A stretch of 35,782 nt of DNA, taken from NCBI GenBank assembly GCA_000430305.1, contig ASZZ01000016.1:1-35782 (forward strand), given 5' to 3'. Position 1 is the stretch's first letter; every line of letters begins with the position of its first letter. Source of the stretch: Streptococcus mitis 17/34 (GTDB lineage Bacteria; Bacillota; Bacilli; Lactobacillales; Streptococcaceae). The notes under the pieces were generated by a model. That model was given only the letters and a program-made list of their open reading frames with translations, ran no database searches and was not told the DNA's origin. Shown one piece after another: positions 17,225 to 25,200 of this stretch. A program made the position numbers and the translations under genes.

Positions 17225-17240
17225 TACCGAACGGTCAGTA
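17225..17240. promoter_or_regulatory. TetR-type operator between tetR and the isochorismatase gene
   Basis: TACCGAACGGTCAGTA contains the perfect palindrome ACCG-AA-CGGT and, on the other strand, ACTGACCGTTCGGTA, a common TetR/AcrR-family operator pattern. It covers the expected transcription start of the divergent isochorismatase gene, an ideal place for repression. Confidence 0.7.
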
Positions 17241-17328
17241 TATAACTAAAACTACCATTTGGAAAATCATCAAACTAACAGTCTAAATTCCTATTGGCTG
17301 TTAATCAAATCATATTAGGAGGAACCTC

Positions 17329-17951
17329 ATGTTCAATCAGAAAAATGTCGCATTTGTTATCACAGACCCACAAGTTGAATTCCTAAAACATACTGGTAAA
17401 GGATTCGGAGCAACTAAAGACGTTCTTGAAAAAGTTAATACTATTGAAAATCTGACAAAGCTTTTCGCTCTTGCTAAAGAGCGTGGCTACAAGCGTTTTA
17501 TCTCACCGCACTACTTCTATCCACACGATCACAAGTGGCAATTTAAAGCTGCTGGTGAAACGATGATGATTGAAAACGAAATGTTTTGGCGTGATAGTCA
17601 ATATTCAGCAATTCCAGAAGGCTCTGGAGCAGATATGATTGAAGAGATTAAACCATTTTTGGATGAAGATACTATTGTTGTCAACGGACATAAAATCTTT
17701 GGCCCAGAAAGCAACGACCTTAACCTTCAACTCCGCAAAATGGTATCGACACCGTCATCTTGGCTGGTATGAATGCTAATCTCTGCGTGGATTCACACAT
17801 GCGTGAACTCATAGAATTAGGCTACAATGTCATTGTTGTTAACGATGCTGTCGGTGCTCCAGGTGAAGAAGCCTACCAAGCTGCACTGACAAACTACGGC
17901 TACATTGCCAACCAAGTTTTGACAACTGAGGAAGTTATCGCTCAACTTTAG
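17329..17951 (+). pseudogene. Isochorismatase/nicotinamidase-family cysteine hydrolase, single-base frameshift
   Basis: The family uses an Asp-Lys-Cys triad to hydrolyse amides or ethers such as nicotinamide or isochorismate. The first frame (17329-17772) has the Asp in VAFVITDPQVEFL and a Lys region NGHKIFGPESNDL. It is then thrown out of frame at about 17742, where CGCAAAATGGTATCGAC lacks one G compared with ATGGGTATCGAC. The second frame holds the nucleophile Cys in AGMNANLCVDSHMREL and the conserved ELGYNVIVVNDAVGA. Restored length is about 207 residues. As read, the cysteine is lost. The ATG follows AGGAGGAACCTC. A divergent TetR gene and an operator over its promoter suggest it is induced by a small molecule. 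Confidence 0.85.
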
Positions 17952-17998
17952 ATAAATAAGAAATGAGCATATTTCTTTCCTTGTTTGGCGGAATTGGT

Positions 17999-18004
17999 TA
18001 TAAT
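17999..18004 (+). promoter_or_regulatory. Candidate -10 of the DUF1033 gene
   Basis: TATAAT lies about 20 bases before the DUF1033 start codon. The -35 is unclear (TTTCCT at about the right distance). Confidence 0.4.
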
Positions 18005-18023
18005 ATACGGTACAAAGGAATGA

Positions 18024-18395
18024 ATGAATATGTATCGTGTTATAGAAATGTACGGAGATTTTGAACCTTGGTGGTTTATAGAGGGTTGGGAAGAAGATAT
18101 TGTAGCAAGTAGAAAATTTGACCAGTATTATGATGCTCTCAAATACTACAAAACTTGCTGGTTTAGATTGGAACAAGAATCCCCTCTTTATAAAAGCAGA
18201 AGTGACTTGATGACCATTTTTTGGGACCCAGAAGACCGACGCTGGTGTGATGAATGTGATGAGTATTTACAACAATACCATTCGTTGGCTCTTTTGCAGG
18301 ATGAGCAGGTTATCCCAGATGAAAAACTACGCCCAGGCTATGAAAAACAAACAGGTCAGGAAAGGCACCGTTCTTGCCGTGTGAAATTAAAATAG
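18024..18395 (+). CDS. DUF1033-family protein
   Basis: A 123-residue cytoplasmic protein of unknown function, conserved just upstream of comGA in streptococci. It is rich in aromatic and acidic residues (MYGDFEPWWFIEGWEED, WFRLEQESPLY, IFWDPEDRRWCDECDEYLQ) with a Cys pair at WCDEC, and has no signal peptide or membrane segment. The start is uncertain: ATG 18024 lies 4 bases after AAAGGA, while ATG 18030, giving MYRVIEMYGD, lies 10 bases after it. A terminator and a com-box separate it from comGA, so it is probably not part of the competence operon. Confidence 0.8.
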   Translation: MNMYRVIEMYGDFEPWWFIEGWEEDIVASRKFDQYYDALKYYKTCWFRLEQESPLYKSRSDLMTIFWDPEDRRWCDECDEYLQQYHSLALLQDEQVIPDEKLRPGYEKQTGQERHRSCRVKLK

Positions 18396-18398
18396 AGA

Positions 18399-18426
18399 AA
18401 AGTAACTTTTTGGAGTTGCTTTTTTT
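18399..18426 (+). terminator. Terminator after the DUF1033 gene
   Basis: AAAGTAAC pairs with GTTGCTTT (one wobble) around an 8-base loop, followed by seven T residues. It insulates the comG operon. Confidence 0.75.
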
Positions 18427-18441
18427 ATTTTCCCAAATCTT

Positions 18442-18449
18442 TGCGAATA
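18442..18449 (+). promoter_or_regulatory. ComX (sigma-X) com-box of the comG operon
   Basis: TGCGAATA differs at one base from the streptococcal com-box TACGAATA recognised by the alternative sigma factor ComX. It lies after a T-rich tract and 20 bases before the comGA ATG. This places the whole comG operon under late competence control. Confidence 0.85.
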
Positions 18450-18469
18450 GTATAGGTGAGGAGGTAAGT

Positions 18470-19411
18470 ATGGTTCAAGAAATCGCACAAGAAATCATTC
18501 GTTCGGCTCGTAAAAAAGGGGCGCAGGATATTTATTTTGTCCCTAAGTTAGACGCCTATGAACTTCATATGAGGATAGGAGACGAGCGCTGTAAAATTGG
18601 TTGTTATGATTTTGAAAAGTTTGCGGCCGTCATCAGTCATTTCAAGTTTGTGGCGGGTATGAATGTGGGAGAAAAGCGACGAAGTCAGCTAGGTTCCTGC
18701 GATTATGAATATGACCAGAAGATGGCATCCCTACGTTTATCTACTGTAGGTGATTATCGAGGTCATGAGAGTTTAGTTATTCGCTTGTTGCACGATGAGG
18801 AGCAGGATTTGCATTTTTGGTTTCAGGATATTGAAGAACTGGGAAAGCAGTACAGGCAACGAGGACTCTATCTCTTTGCTGGTCCAGTCGGAAGTGGCAA
18901 GACGACCCTGATGCATGAATTGGCCAAGTCCCTTTTTAAGGGACAACAAGTTATGTCCATTGAGGATCCAGTTGAGATCAAACAAGAGGATATGCTACAG
19001 TTGCAGTTGAATGAAGCGATCGGACTAACCTATGAAAATTTAATCAAACTTTCCTTGCGTCATCGACCAGATCTCTTGATTATCGGAGAAATTCGGGACA
19101 GCGAGACGGCGCGTGCAGTGGTTAGAGCCAGTCTGACAGGGGCGACAGTCTTTTCAACCATTCATTCCAAGAGTATCCGAGGTGTTTATGAACGACTGCT
19201 GGAGTTAGGTGTAACTGAGGAGGAATTGGCAGTCGTTCTGCAAGGAGTCTGCTATCAGAGATTAATCGGGGGAGGAGGAATCGTTGACTTTGCAAACAAA
19301 GACTATCAAGAACACCAGCCAACTAGCTGGAATGCGCAGATTGACCAGCTTCTTAAAGATGGACATATCACAAGCCTTCAGGCTGAAACGGAAAAAATTA
19401 GCTACAGCTAA
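18470..19411 (+). CDS. comGA: Competence pilus assembly ATPase ComGA
   Basis: The secretion ATPase that powers assembly of the transformation pilus, acting at the inner face of the membrane. The 313 residues include Walker A GPVGSGKTTLMHE (about 138-150), the Asp box in IEDPVEI, the Walker B-type region LRHRPDLLIIGEIRDSETAR and the His box FSTIHSKS, in the normal type II/IV ATPase order. The N-terminal domain is short, as in Gram-positive ComGA. The ATG 18470 follows GTGAGGAGGTAAG. It is first in a seven-gene operon with overlapping starts and stops, behind a com-box. The next gene's start overlaps its 3' end. Confidence 0.97.
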   Translation: MVQEIAQEIIRSARKKGAQDIYFVPKLDAYELHMRIGDERCKIGCYDFEKFAAVISHFKFVAGMNVGEKRRSQLGSCDYEYDQKMASLRLSTVGDYRGHESLVIRLLHDEEQDLHFWFQDIEELGKQYRQRGLYLFAGPVGSGKTTLMHELAKSLFKGQQVMSIEDPVEIKQEDMLQLQLNEAIGLTYENLIKLSLRHRPDLLIIGEIRDSETARAVVRASLTGATVFSTIHSKSIRGVYERLLELGVTEEELAVVLQGVCYQRLIGGGGIVDFANKDYQEHQPTSWNAQIDQLLKDGHITSLQAETEKISYS

Positions 19412-20375
19412 GCAAAAAAATATCATCACCCTGTTTAACAATCTCTTTTCCAGCGGTTTTCATCTGGTGGAGACCATCTCCTTTTTAGATCGGAGTGCCT
19501 TGTTGGACAAGCAGTGCGTGACCCAGATGCGCACAGGTTTGTCTCAGGGAAAATCATTCTCAGAAATGATGGAAAGTTTGGGCTTTTCAAGTGCCATTGT
19601 CACTCAGTTATCCCTAGCTGAAGTCCATGGGAATCTCCACTTAAGTTTGGGAAAGATAGAAGAGTATCTAGACAATCTAGCCAAGGTTAAGAAAAAGTTG
19701 ATTGAAGTAGCGACCTATCCCTTGATTTTGCTGGGTTTTCTTCTCTTAATTATGCTGGGGCTACGGAACTATCTACTACCACAACTGGATAGTAGCAATA
19801 TTGCCACCCAAATTATCGGCAATCTGCCACAAATCTTTCTAGGAATGGTAGGGTTTGTTTCAGTAGGTGTCCTTTTAGCACTAACTTTTTATAAAAGAAG
19901 TTCAAAGATGTGCGTTTTTTCTATCCTAGCACGAATTCCTTTTCTTGGAATCTTTGTTCAGACCTATTTGACAGCCTATTATGCGCGTGAATGGGGGAAT
20001 ATGATTTCGCAGGGGATGGAGCTGGCGCAGATTTTTCAAATCATGCAGGAACAAGGTTCCCAACTCTTTAAAGAAATCGGTCAAGATCTGGCTCAAGCCC
20101 TGCAAAATGGTCGAGAATTTTCTCAGACGATAGGAACATATCCTTTCTTTAAGAAGGAGTTGAGTCTCATCATCGAGTATGGGGAAGTCAAGTCCAAGCT
20201 GGGTAGTGAGTTGGAAATCTATGCTGAAAAAACTTGGGAAGCCTTTTTTACCCGAGTCAATCGCACCATGAATTTGGTGCAGCCACTGGTCTTTATCTTT
20301 GTGGCACTGATTATCGTTTTACTTTATGCGGCAATGCTGATGCCCATGTATCAAAATATGGAGGTAAATTTTTAA
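19359..20375 (+). CDS. comGB: Competence pilus membrane platform protein ComGB
   Basis: The polytopic membrane protein on which the transformation pilus is assembled, a GspF/PilC family member. About 338 residues from ATG 19359 (MDISQAFRLKRKKL), which overlaps the comGA end by 53 bases. An in-frame upstream extension to 19284 exists but lies within comGA and is not expected. GspF-type segments are LFNNLFSSGFHLVETISFL and LSLAEVHGNLHLSLGKIEE, with membrane helices near TYPLILLGFLLLIMLG, FLGMVGFVSVGVLLAL and the C-terminal PLVFIFVALIIVLLYAAML. The comGC start follows two bases after its stop, so translation is coupled. Confidence 0.95.
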   Translation: MDISQAFRLKRKKLATAKQKNIITLFNNLFSSGFHLVETISFLDRSALLDKQCVTQMRTGLSQGKSFSEMMESLGFSSAIVTQLSLAEVHGNLHLSLGKIEEYLDNLAKVKKKLIEVATYPLILLGFLLLIMLGLRNYLLPQLDSSNIATQIIGNLPQIFLGMVGFVSVGVLLALTFYKRSSKMCVFSILARIPFLGIFVQTYLTAYYAREWGNMISQGMELAQIFQIMQEQGSQLFKEIGQDLAQALQNGREFSQTIGTYPFFKKELSLIIEYGEVKSKLGSELEIYAEKTWEAFFTRVNRTMNLVQPLVFIFVALIIVLLYAAMLMPMYQNMEVNF

Positions 20376-20376
20376 A

Positions 20377-20700
20377 ATGAAAAAAATGATGACGTTCTTG
20401 AAAAAAGCTAAGGTTAAAGCTTTCACACTTGTGGAAATGTTGGTGGTCCTTTTAATCATCAGCGTGCTTCTCTTGCTCTTTGTACCTAATTTGACCAAGC
20501 AAAAAGAGGCGGTCAATGACAAAGGAAAAGCTGCTGTTGTTAAGGTGGTGGAAAGCCAGGCAGAACTTTATAGCTTAGATAAGAATGAAGATGCTACTCT
20601 GAGCAAGTTACAAGACGATGGGCGAATCACAGAAGAACAGGCTAAAGCCTATAAAGAATACCATGCTAAACAAAATACTAGTCAAACCGTTAAAGATTAA
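20377..20700 (+). CDS. comGC: Major competence pilin ComGC
   Basis: The major subunit of the DNA-capturing transformation pilus. A 107-residue type IV prepilin: basic leader MKKMMTFLKKAKVKA, then the cleavage/methylation site A-FTLVEM recognised by prepilin peptidase ComC, then a hydrophobic helix (VVLLIISVLLLLFVPNL) and a charged, mostly helical globular part. Glu5 of the mature protein is present. It starts two bases after comGB, and its stop lies 38 bases inside comGD. Confidence 0.97.
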   Translation: MKKMMTFLKKAKVKAFTLVEMLVVLLIISVLLLLFVPNLTKQKEAVNDKGKAAVVKVVESQAELYSLDKNEDATLSKLQDDGRITEEQAKAYKEYHAKQNTSQTVKD

Positions 20701-21097
20701 GGCCTTTACTATGCTGGAAAGTCTTCTAGTTTTGGGACTTGTAAGTATGATTGCCTTGGGCTTGTCCGGTTCTGTCCAGTCCACTTTTGCGGCGGTAGAG
20801 GAGCAGATTTTCTTTATGGAGTTTGAAGAACTCTATAGAGAAACCCAAAAACGCAGTGTAGCCAGTCAGCAAAAGACTAGTCTGAACTTAGATGGGCAGA
20901 CCATTAGCAATGGCAGTCAAAAGTTGACAGTTCCTAAAGGAATTCAAGCACCATCGGACCAAAGTATCACATTTGACCGAGCTGGGGGCAATTCGTCCCT
21001 GGCTAAGGTTGAATTTCAGACCAGCAAAGGAGCGATTCGTTATCAATTATATCTAGGAAATGGAAAAATTAAACGCATTAAGGAAACAAAAGATTAG
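20663..21097 (+). CDS. comGD: Minor competence pseudopilin ComGD
   Basis: A minor pilin of the transformation pilus, 144 residues. The prepilin signal is KIKA-FTMLESLLVLGLVSM, with mature Glu5. The following globular domain has an amphipathic helix (QIFFMEFEELYRETQKRSV). I chose ATG 20663 (MLNKILVKPL), which lies within the end of comGC, because it gives a short basic leader. A longer frame to 20618 has no prepilin logic. It overlaps comGE by 38 bases. Confidence 0.92.
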   Translation: MLNKILVKPLKIKAFTMLESLLVLGLVSMIALGLSGSVQSTFAAVEEQIFFMEFEELYRETQKRSVASQQKTSLNLDGQTISNGSQKLTVPKGIQAPSDQSITFDRAGGNSSLAKVEFQTSKGAIRYQLYLGNGKIKRIKETKD

Positions 21098-21362
21098 GGC
21101 AGTGATTTTACTGGAAGCAGTAGTCGCTCTAGCTATCTTTGCCAGCATTGCAACCCTCCTTTTGGGACAAATTCAGAAAAATAGGCAGGAAGAAGCAAAA
21201 ATCTTGCAAAAGGAAGAAGTCTTGCGTGTAGCTAAGATGGCCCTGCAGACAGGTCAAAATCAGGTAAACATAAACGGAGTTGAGATTCAGGTGTTTTCTA
21301 GTGAAAAGGGATTGGAGGTCTACCATGGTTCAGAACAGTTGTTGGCTATCAAAGAGCCATAA
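21060..21362 (+). CDS. comGE: Minor competence pseudopilin ComGE
   Basis: A 100-residue minor pilin. The leader [14 protein letters not shown] precedes a hydrophobic segment [20 protein letters not shown] with Glu at mature position 5. The residue after the cleavage Ala is Val rather than Phe, a tolerated variant for this subunit. It overlaps both neighbours, consistent with tight translational coupling in the operon. Confidence 0.9.
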   Translation: MEKLNALRKQKIRAVILLEAVVALAIFASIATLLLGQIQKNRQEEAKILQKEEVLRVAKMALQTGQNQVNINGVEIQVFSSEKGLEVYHGSEQLLAIKEP

Positions 21363-21786
21363 AATCAAGGCTTTTACCTTGTTAGAATCCCTGATTGCTC
21401 TTATTGTCATCAGTGGAAGTTTACTCCTCTTTCAAGCCATGAGTCAGCTCCTCATTTCAGAAGTTCGCTACCAGCAGCAAAGTGAGCAAAAAGAGTGGCT
21501 CTTGTTTGTGGATCAGCTAGAGGCAGAATTAGACCGTTCGCAGTTCGACAAAGTGGAAGGCAATCGCATTTATATGAAGCAGAATGGCAAGGAAATTGCG
21601 ATAGGCAAGTCTAAATCGGACGATTTTCGGAAAACCGATGCCAGTGGACGAGGTTATCAGCCTATGGTTTATGGGCTCAAATCAGCTCAGATTATAGAGG
21701 ACAATCAAGTGGTTCGTTTTCGTTTCCAGTTTCAGCAAGGCTTAGAAAGGGAGTTCATCTATCGTGTGGAAAAAGAAAAAAGTTAA
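21325..21786 (+). CDS. comGF: Minor competence pseudopilin ComGF
   Basis: A 153-residue minor pilin with prepilin signal [19 protein letters not shown] and mature Glu5, followed by a globular domain ([30 protein letters not shown]). ATG 21325 has a ribosome site GGATTGGAGG at good distance. A longer frame to 21280 is not supported. It overlaps comGE by 38 bases and comGG by 23. Confidence 0.92.
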   Translation: MVQNSCWLSKSHKIKAFTLLESLIALIVISGSLLLFQAMSQLLISEVRYQQQSEQKEWLLFVDQLEAELDRSQFDKVEGNRIYMKQNGKEIAIGKSKSDDFRKTDASGRGYQPMVYGLKSAQIIEDNQVVRFRFQFQQGLEREFIYRVEKEKS

Positions 21787-22177
21787 GGCGGGTGTTCTCC
21801 TCTATACAGTCACCATGGCAGCCATCTTTAGTCTTTTGTTGCAATTTTACTTGAACCGACAAGTCGCCCATTATCAAGACTATGCTTTGAATAAAGAAAA
21901 GTTAATCGCTTTTGCCATGGCCAAGCGAACCAAGGATAAAGCTGAACAAGAAAGTGGAGAACAGGCCTTTAATCTGGGTCAGGTGAGTTATCAAAATAAG
22001 AAAACAAACTTGGTGACAAGGGTTCACACGCCTAAGAGCCAATATGAGTTCCTATTTCCTTCAGTCAAAATCAAAGAAGAGAAAACAGAGAAAAAGGAAG
22101 AAGCAGAGACTGATTCAAGTGAAAAAGCGGAGAAGAAAAAATCAGGCGAGAAGTCTGAAAAGAAAGAGAATTCCTAG
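21764..22177 (+). CDS. comGG: Minor competence pilus protein ComGG
   Basis: The last comG gene, 137 residues, with a GTG start at 21764 inside comGF. The N-terminal [20 protein letters not shown] is a variant prepilin-like segment without the usual Glu5. The body ([19 protein letters not shown]) is helical. The last 40 residues are an extreme Lys/Glu/Ser low-complexity tail ([19 protein letters not shown] and onward), likely disordered. Confidence 0.9.
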   Translation: MWKKKKVKAGVLLYTVTMAAIFSLLLQFYLNRQVAHYQDYALNKEKLIAFAMAKRTKDKAEQESGEQAFNLGQVSYQNKKTNLVTRVHTPKSQYEFLFPSVKIKEEKTEKKEEAETDSSEKAEKKKSGEKSEKKENS

Positions 22178-22194
22178 CCAATCGAGATACTTTG

Positions 22195-22203
22195 TGCTAA
22201 ACT
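22195..22203 (+). promoter_or_regulatory. Extended -10 immediately before the methyltransferase start
   Basis: TGCTAAACT fits an extended -10 (hexamer TAAACT) and ends six bases before the ATG at 22210, suggesting a leaderless mRNA. No good ribosome site is present in AAAAGC. Confidence 0.5.
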
Positions 22204-22209
22204 AAAAGC

Positions 22210-22797
22210 ATGAGACATGATTTTAATCACAAAGCAGAAACTTTCGATTCCCCTAAAAATATCTTTCTAGCAAACTTGGTTTATCAAGCTATCGAAAAAC
22301 AGGTGGATTTGCTCTCTGACAAAGAAATTCTGGATTTCGGTGGAGGGACGGGTCTATTAGCCTTGCCCCTAGCCAAGCAGGCTAAGTCAGTCACTCTTGT
22401 AGACATTTCTGAGAAAATGCTGGAGCAGGCTCGTTTAAAAGCGGAGCAGCAAGACATCAAGAATATCCAGTTTTTGGAGCAAGATTTACTGAAAAATCCC
22501 TTGAAGCAAGAGTTTGATTGCATTGTTGTTAGTCGGGTTCTTCATCATATGCCTGATTTGGATGCAGCTCTCTCACTGTTTCATCAGCATTTGAAGGAAG
22601 ATGGGCGACTCCTTATTGCCGATTTTACCAAGACAGAAGCTAACCATCATGGATTTGATTTAGGTGAACTGGAAAACAAGCTAATTGATCATGGTTTTTC
22701 ATCGGTGCATAGTCAGATTCTCTATAGCGCTGAAGACCTGTTTCAAGGAAATTACTCAGAACTCTTTTTAACAGTAGCCCAAAAATCACTCGCCTAG
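22210..22797 (+). CDS. Class I SAM-dependent methyltransferase
   Basis: A 195-residue cytoplasmic methyltransferase. The SAM-binding motif I is ILDFGGGTGLLALPLA (about residues 40-55), with the acidic motif II in VTLVDISEKMLEQAR and motif IV near FDCIVVSRVLHHMPD. The LHHMPD region matches UbiE/MenG-like small-molecule methyltransferases, but the substrate is unknown. ATG 22210 lies 32 bases after comGG. No Shine-Dalgarno is seen, but an extended -10 ends six bases upstream, so translation is probably leaderless. Some transcription may also continue from the comG operon. The terminator stem begins within the last codons. Confidence 0.85.
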   Translation: MRHDFNHKAETFDSPKNIFLANLVYQAIEKQVDLLSDKEILDFGGGTGLLALPLAKQAKSVTLVDISEKMLEQARLKAEQQDIKNIQFLEQDLLKNPLKQEFDCIVVSRVLHHMPDLDAALSLFHQHLKEDGRLLIADFTKTEANHHGFDLGELENKLIDHGFSSVHSQILYSAEDLFQGNYSELFLTVAQKSLA

Positions 22798-22813
22798 TCA
22801 GGGAGTGATTTTT
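22781..22813 (+). terminator. Terminator after the methyltransferase
   Basis: AAAAATCACTC pairs perfectly with GAGTGATTTTT (11 bp) around an 11-base loop. The left arm lies in the last codons of the methyltransferase gene. Confidence 0.9.
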
Positions 22814-22842
22814 CTATAAGGATGGAAAAAAGAAGGGAAATT

Positions 22843-22851
22843 TGATAAGAT
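22843..22851 (+). promoter_or_regulatory. Extended -10 immediately before ytxK
   Basis: TGATAAGAT is an extended -10 (hexamer TAAGAT) ending six bases before the ytxK ATG, the same spacing as at 22210 and at the DUF975 gene. The AGGAAT between box and ATG is too close to act as a normal ribosome site. Confidence 0.55.
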
Positions 22852-22857
22852 AGGAAT

Positions 22858-23811
22858 ATGGATTTTGAAAAAATTGAACAAGCTTATACGTATTTACTAG
22901 AGAATGTCCAAATTATCCAAAGTGATTTGGCGACCAACTTTTATGACGCCTTGGTGGAGCAAAACAGCATCTATCTGGATGGTGAGACTGAGCTAAATCA
23001 GGTCAAGGAGAATAATCAGGCCCTTAAGCGTTTAGCGCTTCGCAAGGAAGAATGGCTCAAGACCTACCAATTTCTCTTGATGAAGGCAGGGCAAACGGAG
23101 CCTTTACAGGCCAATCACCAGTTTACGCCGGACGCCATTGCTTTACTTTTGGTGTTTATCGTGGAAGAGCTGTTTAAAGAGGAGGAAATTTCTATCCTCG
23201 AAATGGGTTCTGGGATGGGAATTTTGGGCGCTACTTTCTTGACCTCGCTTGATAAAAAAGCGGATTACTTGGGAATGGAAGTGGATGATTTGCTGATTGA
23301 TTTGGCAGCTAGTATGGCAGATGTGATTGGTTTGCAGGCTGGCTTTGTCCAAGGAGATGCCGTTCGTCCACAAATGCTCAAAGAAAGCGATGTGGTCATC
23401 AGCGACTTGCCTGTTGGCTATTATCCTGATGATGCCGTTGCAGCGCGTCATCAAGTTGCTTCTAGTCAAGAACATACCTACGCCCATCACTTGCTCATGG
23501 AACAAGGGATTAAGTACCTCAAATCAGATGGCTACGCTATTTTTCTAGCTCCGAGTGATTTGTTGACCAGTCCTCAAAGTGATTTATTGAAAGGGTGGTT
23601 GAAAGAGGAGGCGAATCTAGTTGCCATGATTAGTTTGCCTGAAAATCTTTTTGCCAGTGCTAAACAATCTAAGACGATTTTTATCTTACAAAAGAAAACT
23701 GATATTACAGTAGAACCCTTTGTTTATCCACTTTCTAGCTTGCAAGATGCAATTGTTTTAATGAAATTTAAAGAAAATTTTCAAAAATGGACTCAAGGTA
23801 CTGAAATATAA
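22858..23811 (+). CDS. YtxK-like N6-adenine-type DNA methyltransferase family protein
   Basis: A 317-residue protein resembling B. subtilis YtxK and HsdM-type methylase domains. Motif I is ILEMGSGMGILGATFL (near residue 115) and the catalytic-type motif IV is SDLPVGYYPDD, a variant of the N6-adenine NPPY motif with Leu-Pro-Val-Gly-Tyr-Tyr. The N-terminal quarter is helical. Genes of this family lie upstream of ackA in many Firmicutes, usually late in or after the comG operon, but the substrate is unproven and no specificity subunit or restriction gene is nearby. ATG 22858 is chosen by alignment with the family; an extended -10 just upstream suggests leaderless translation. Confidence 0.82.
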   Translation: MDFEKIEQAYTYLLENVQIIQSDLATNFYDALVEQNSIYLDGETELNQVKENNQALKRLALRKEEWLKTYQFLLMKAGQTEPLQANHQFTPDAIALLLVFIVEELFKEEEISILEMGSGMGILGATFLTSLDKKADYLGMEVDDLLIDLAASMADVIGLQAGFVQGDAVRPQMLKESDVVISDLPVGYYPDDAVAARHQVASSQEHTYAHHLLMEQGIKYLKSDGYAIFLAPSDLLTSPQSDLLKGWLKEEANLVAMISLPENLFASAKQSKTIFILQKKTDITVEPFVYPLSSLQDAIVLMKFKENFQKWTQGTEI

Positions 23812-23820
23812 AATAGATTT

Positions 23821-23829
23821 TGTTATAAT
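23821..23829 (+). promoter_or_regulatory. Extended -10 promoter of ackA
   Basis: TGTTATAAT is a perfect extended -10, 31 bases before the ackA ATG. No terminator separates it from ytxK, so read-through may add to expression. Confidence 0.75.
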
Positions 23830-23832
23830 AGA

Positions 23833-23846
23833 TGAAAACGCTTAAA
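23833..23846. promoter_or_regulatory. cre-like CcpA site at ackA
   Basis: TGAAAACGCTTAAA matches the CcpA consensus TGWAANCGNTNWCA at 13 of 14 positions. It covers the expected transcription start, a repressing position, unlike the upstream activating cre of B. subtilis ackA. CcpA binding is inferred. Confidence 0.6.
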
Positions 23847-23860
23847 AGAGGAGTCTTGTT

Positions 23861-25051
23861 ATGACAAAAACAATTGCAATCAATGCAGGAAGTTCAAGTT
23901 TGAAATGGCAATTATACTTAATGCCAGAAGAAAAGGTGTTAGCGAAAGGTTTGATTGAACGTATCGGTTTGAAAGATTCAATTTCAACTGTAAAATTTGA
24001 TGGCCGTTCTGAACAACAAATTTTGGATATCGAAAATCACACACAAGCTGTTAAAATCTTATTGGATGACTTGATTCGTTTCGATATTATCAAGGCTTAT
24101 GATGAGATTACTGGTGTTGGCCACCGTGTTGTTGCAGGTGGAGAATATTTCAAAGAATCAACAGTTGTTGAAGGGGATGTTTTGGAAAAAGTTGAAGAGT
24201 TGAGCTTGTTAGCTCCTCTTCACAATCCAGCCAATGCAGCAGGTGTTCGTGCTTTCAAGGAATTATTGCCAGACATTACCAGTGTAGTTGTTTTTGATAC
24301 TTCATTCCACACAAGTATGCCAGAGAAAGCTTATCGCTACCCTCTACCAACAAAATACTACACAGAAAACAAGGTTCGTAAATACGGTGCTCATGGTACA
24401 AGTCACCAGTTTGTAGCAGGAGAAGCTGCAAAACTCTTGGGACGTCCATTAGAAGACTTGAAGTTAATTACTTGCCACATCGGTAATGGTGCTTCTATTA
24501 CAGCTGTTAAGGGTGGTCAATCTGTCGATACTTCAATGGGCTTCACTCCACTTGGCGGTGTGATGATGGGTACTCGTACAGGAGATATTGACCCAGCTAT
24601 CATTCCTTACCTAATGCAATATACAGAGGACTTTAACACGCCTGAAGATATTAGTCACGTCCTTAATCGTGAATCAGGCCTTATGGGTGTTTCAGGTAAA
24701 TCTAGTGATATGCGTGATGTGATTGCTGCTAAAAAAGAAGGAGACCATGATGCTACCTTAGCATATGAAATCTATATTGACCGTATCCAAAAACATATTG
24801 GGCAGTACCTTGCAGTCCTAAATGGAGCAGATGCTATTATCTTCACAGCTGGTGTAGGTGAAAATGCAACCGATGTACGTAAGGATGTTATCTCGGGTAT
24901 CTCTTGGTTTGGCTGTGACGTTGATCCAGAAAAGAACGTCTTTGGCGTGACAGGAGACATCTCAACAGAGGCTGCGAAGATTCGTGTCTTGGTTATTCCA
25001 ACAGATGAAGAATTAGTTATTGCCCGTGACGTTGAACGTTTGAAAAAATAA
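23861..25051 (+). CDS. ackA: Acetate kinase
   Basis: Makes ATP and acetate from acetyl phosphate and ADP, the energy-yielding end of mixed-acid fermentation, in the cytoplasm. The 396-residue length is typical. Visible signatures are [14 protein letters not shown] at the N-terminus, [24 protein letters not shown], the acetate-kinase signature [10 protein letters not shown], the phosphate-binding [11 protein letters not shown], and TAGVGENA near the C-terminus. The start follows AAAAGAGGAGTC. A cre-like site at its promoter suggests CcpA control, and a strong terminator follows. Confidence 0.98.
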   Translation: MTKTIAINAGSSSLKWQLYLMPEEKVLAKGLIERIGLKDSISTVKFDGRSEQQILDIENHTQAVKILLDDLIRFDIIKAYDEITGVGHRVVAGGEYFKESTVVEGDVLEKVEELSLLAPLHNPANAAGVRAFKELLPDITSVVVFDTSFHTSMPEKAYRYPLPTKYYTENKVRKYGAHGTSHQFVAGEAAKLLGRPLEDLKLITCHIGNGASITAVKGGQSVDTSMGFTPLGGVMMGTRTGDIDPAIIPYLMQYTEDFNTPEDISHVLNRESGLMGVSGKSSDMRDVIAAKKEGDHDATLAYEIYIDRIQKHIGQYLAVLNGADAIIFTAGVGENATDVRKDVISGISWFGCDVDPEKNVFGVTGDISTEAAKIRVLVIPTDEELVIARDVERLKK

Positions 25052-25077
25052 CTAAAATCAGCAAAAATATTCCGTAC

Positions 25078-25113
25078 AAGGAGTTGGAAAAGTGATTTTT
25101 CCAGCTTCTTTTT
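25078..25113 (+). terminator. Terminator after ackA
   Basis: AAGGAGTTGGAAAA pairs with TTTTTCCAGCTTCTT (two wobbles) around a short loop, followed by T residues. Confidence 0.85.
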
Positions 25114-25143
25114 CTGATGAAATTGTTCAAAACCTTGCTATGA

Positions 25144-25171
25144 TTGGCTTTTTTGAAAAATATGGTATAAT
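25144..25171 (+). promoter_or_regulatory. Promoter of rnpA-yidC-khpB
   Basis: TGGTATAAT (25163-25171) is a perfect extended -10; TTGGCT (25144-25149) is a -35 at 16-base spacing. Confidence 0.75.
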
Positions 25172-25200
25172 AGTAGTAATTTAATAGATGGAGTTGAGTT

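Noticed and set aside
22858-23811. A restriction-modification system built on ytxK
   Set aside because: Although the protein resembles an N6-adenine methylase, there is no specificity or restriction gene nearby and the family is a conserved housekeeping neighbour of ackA.
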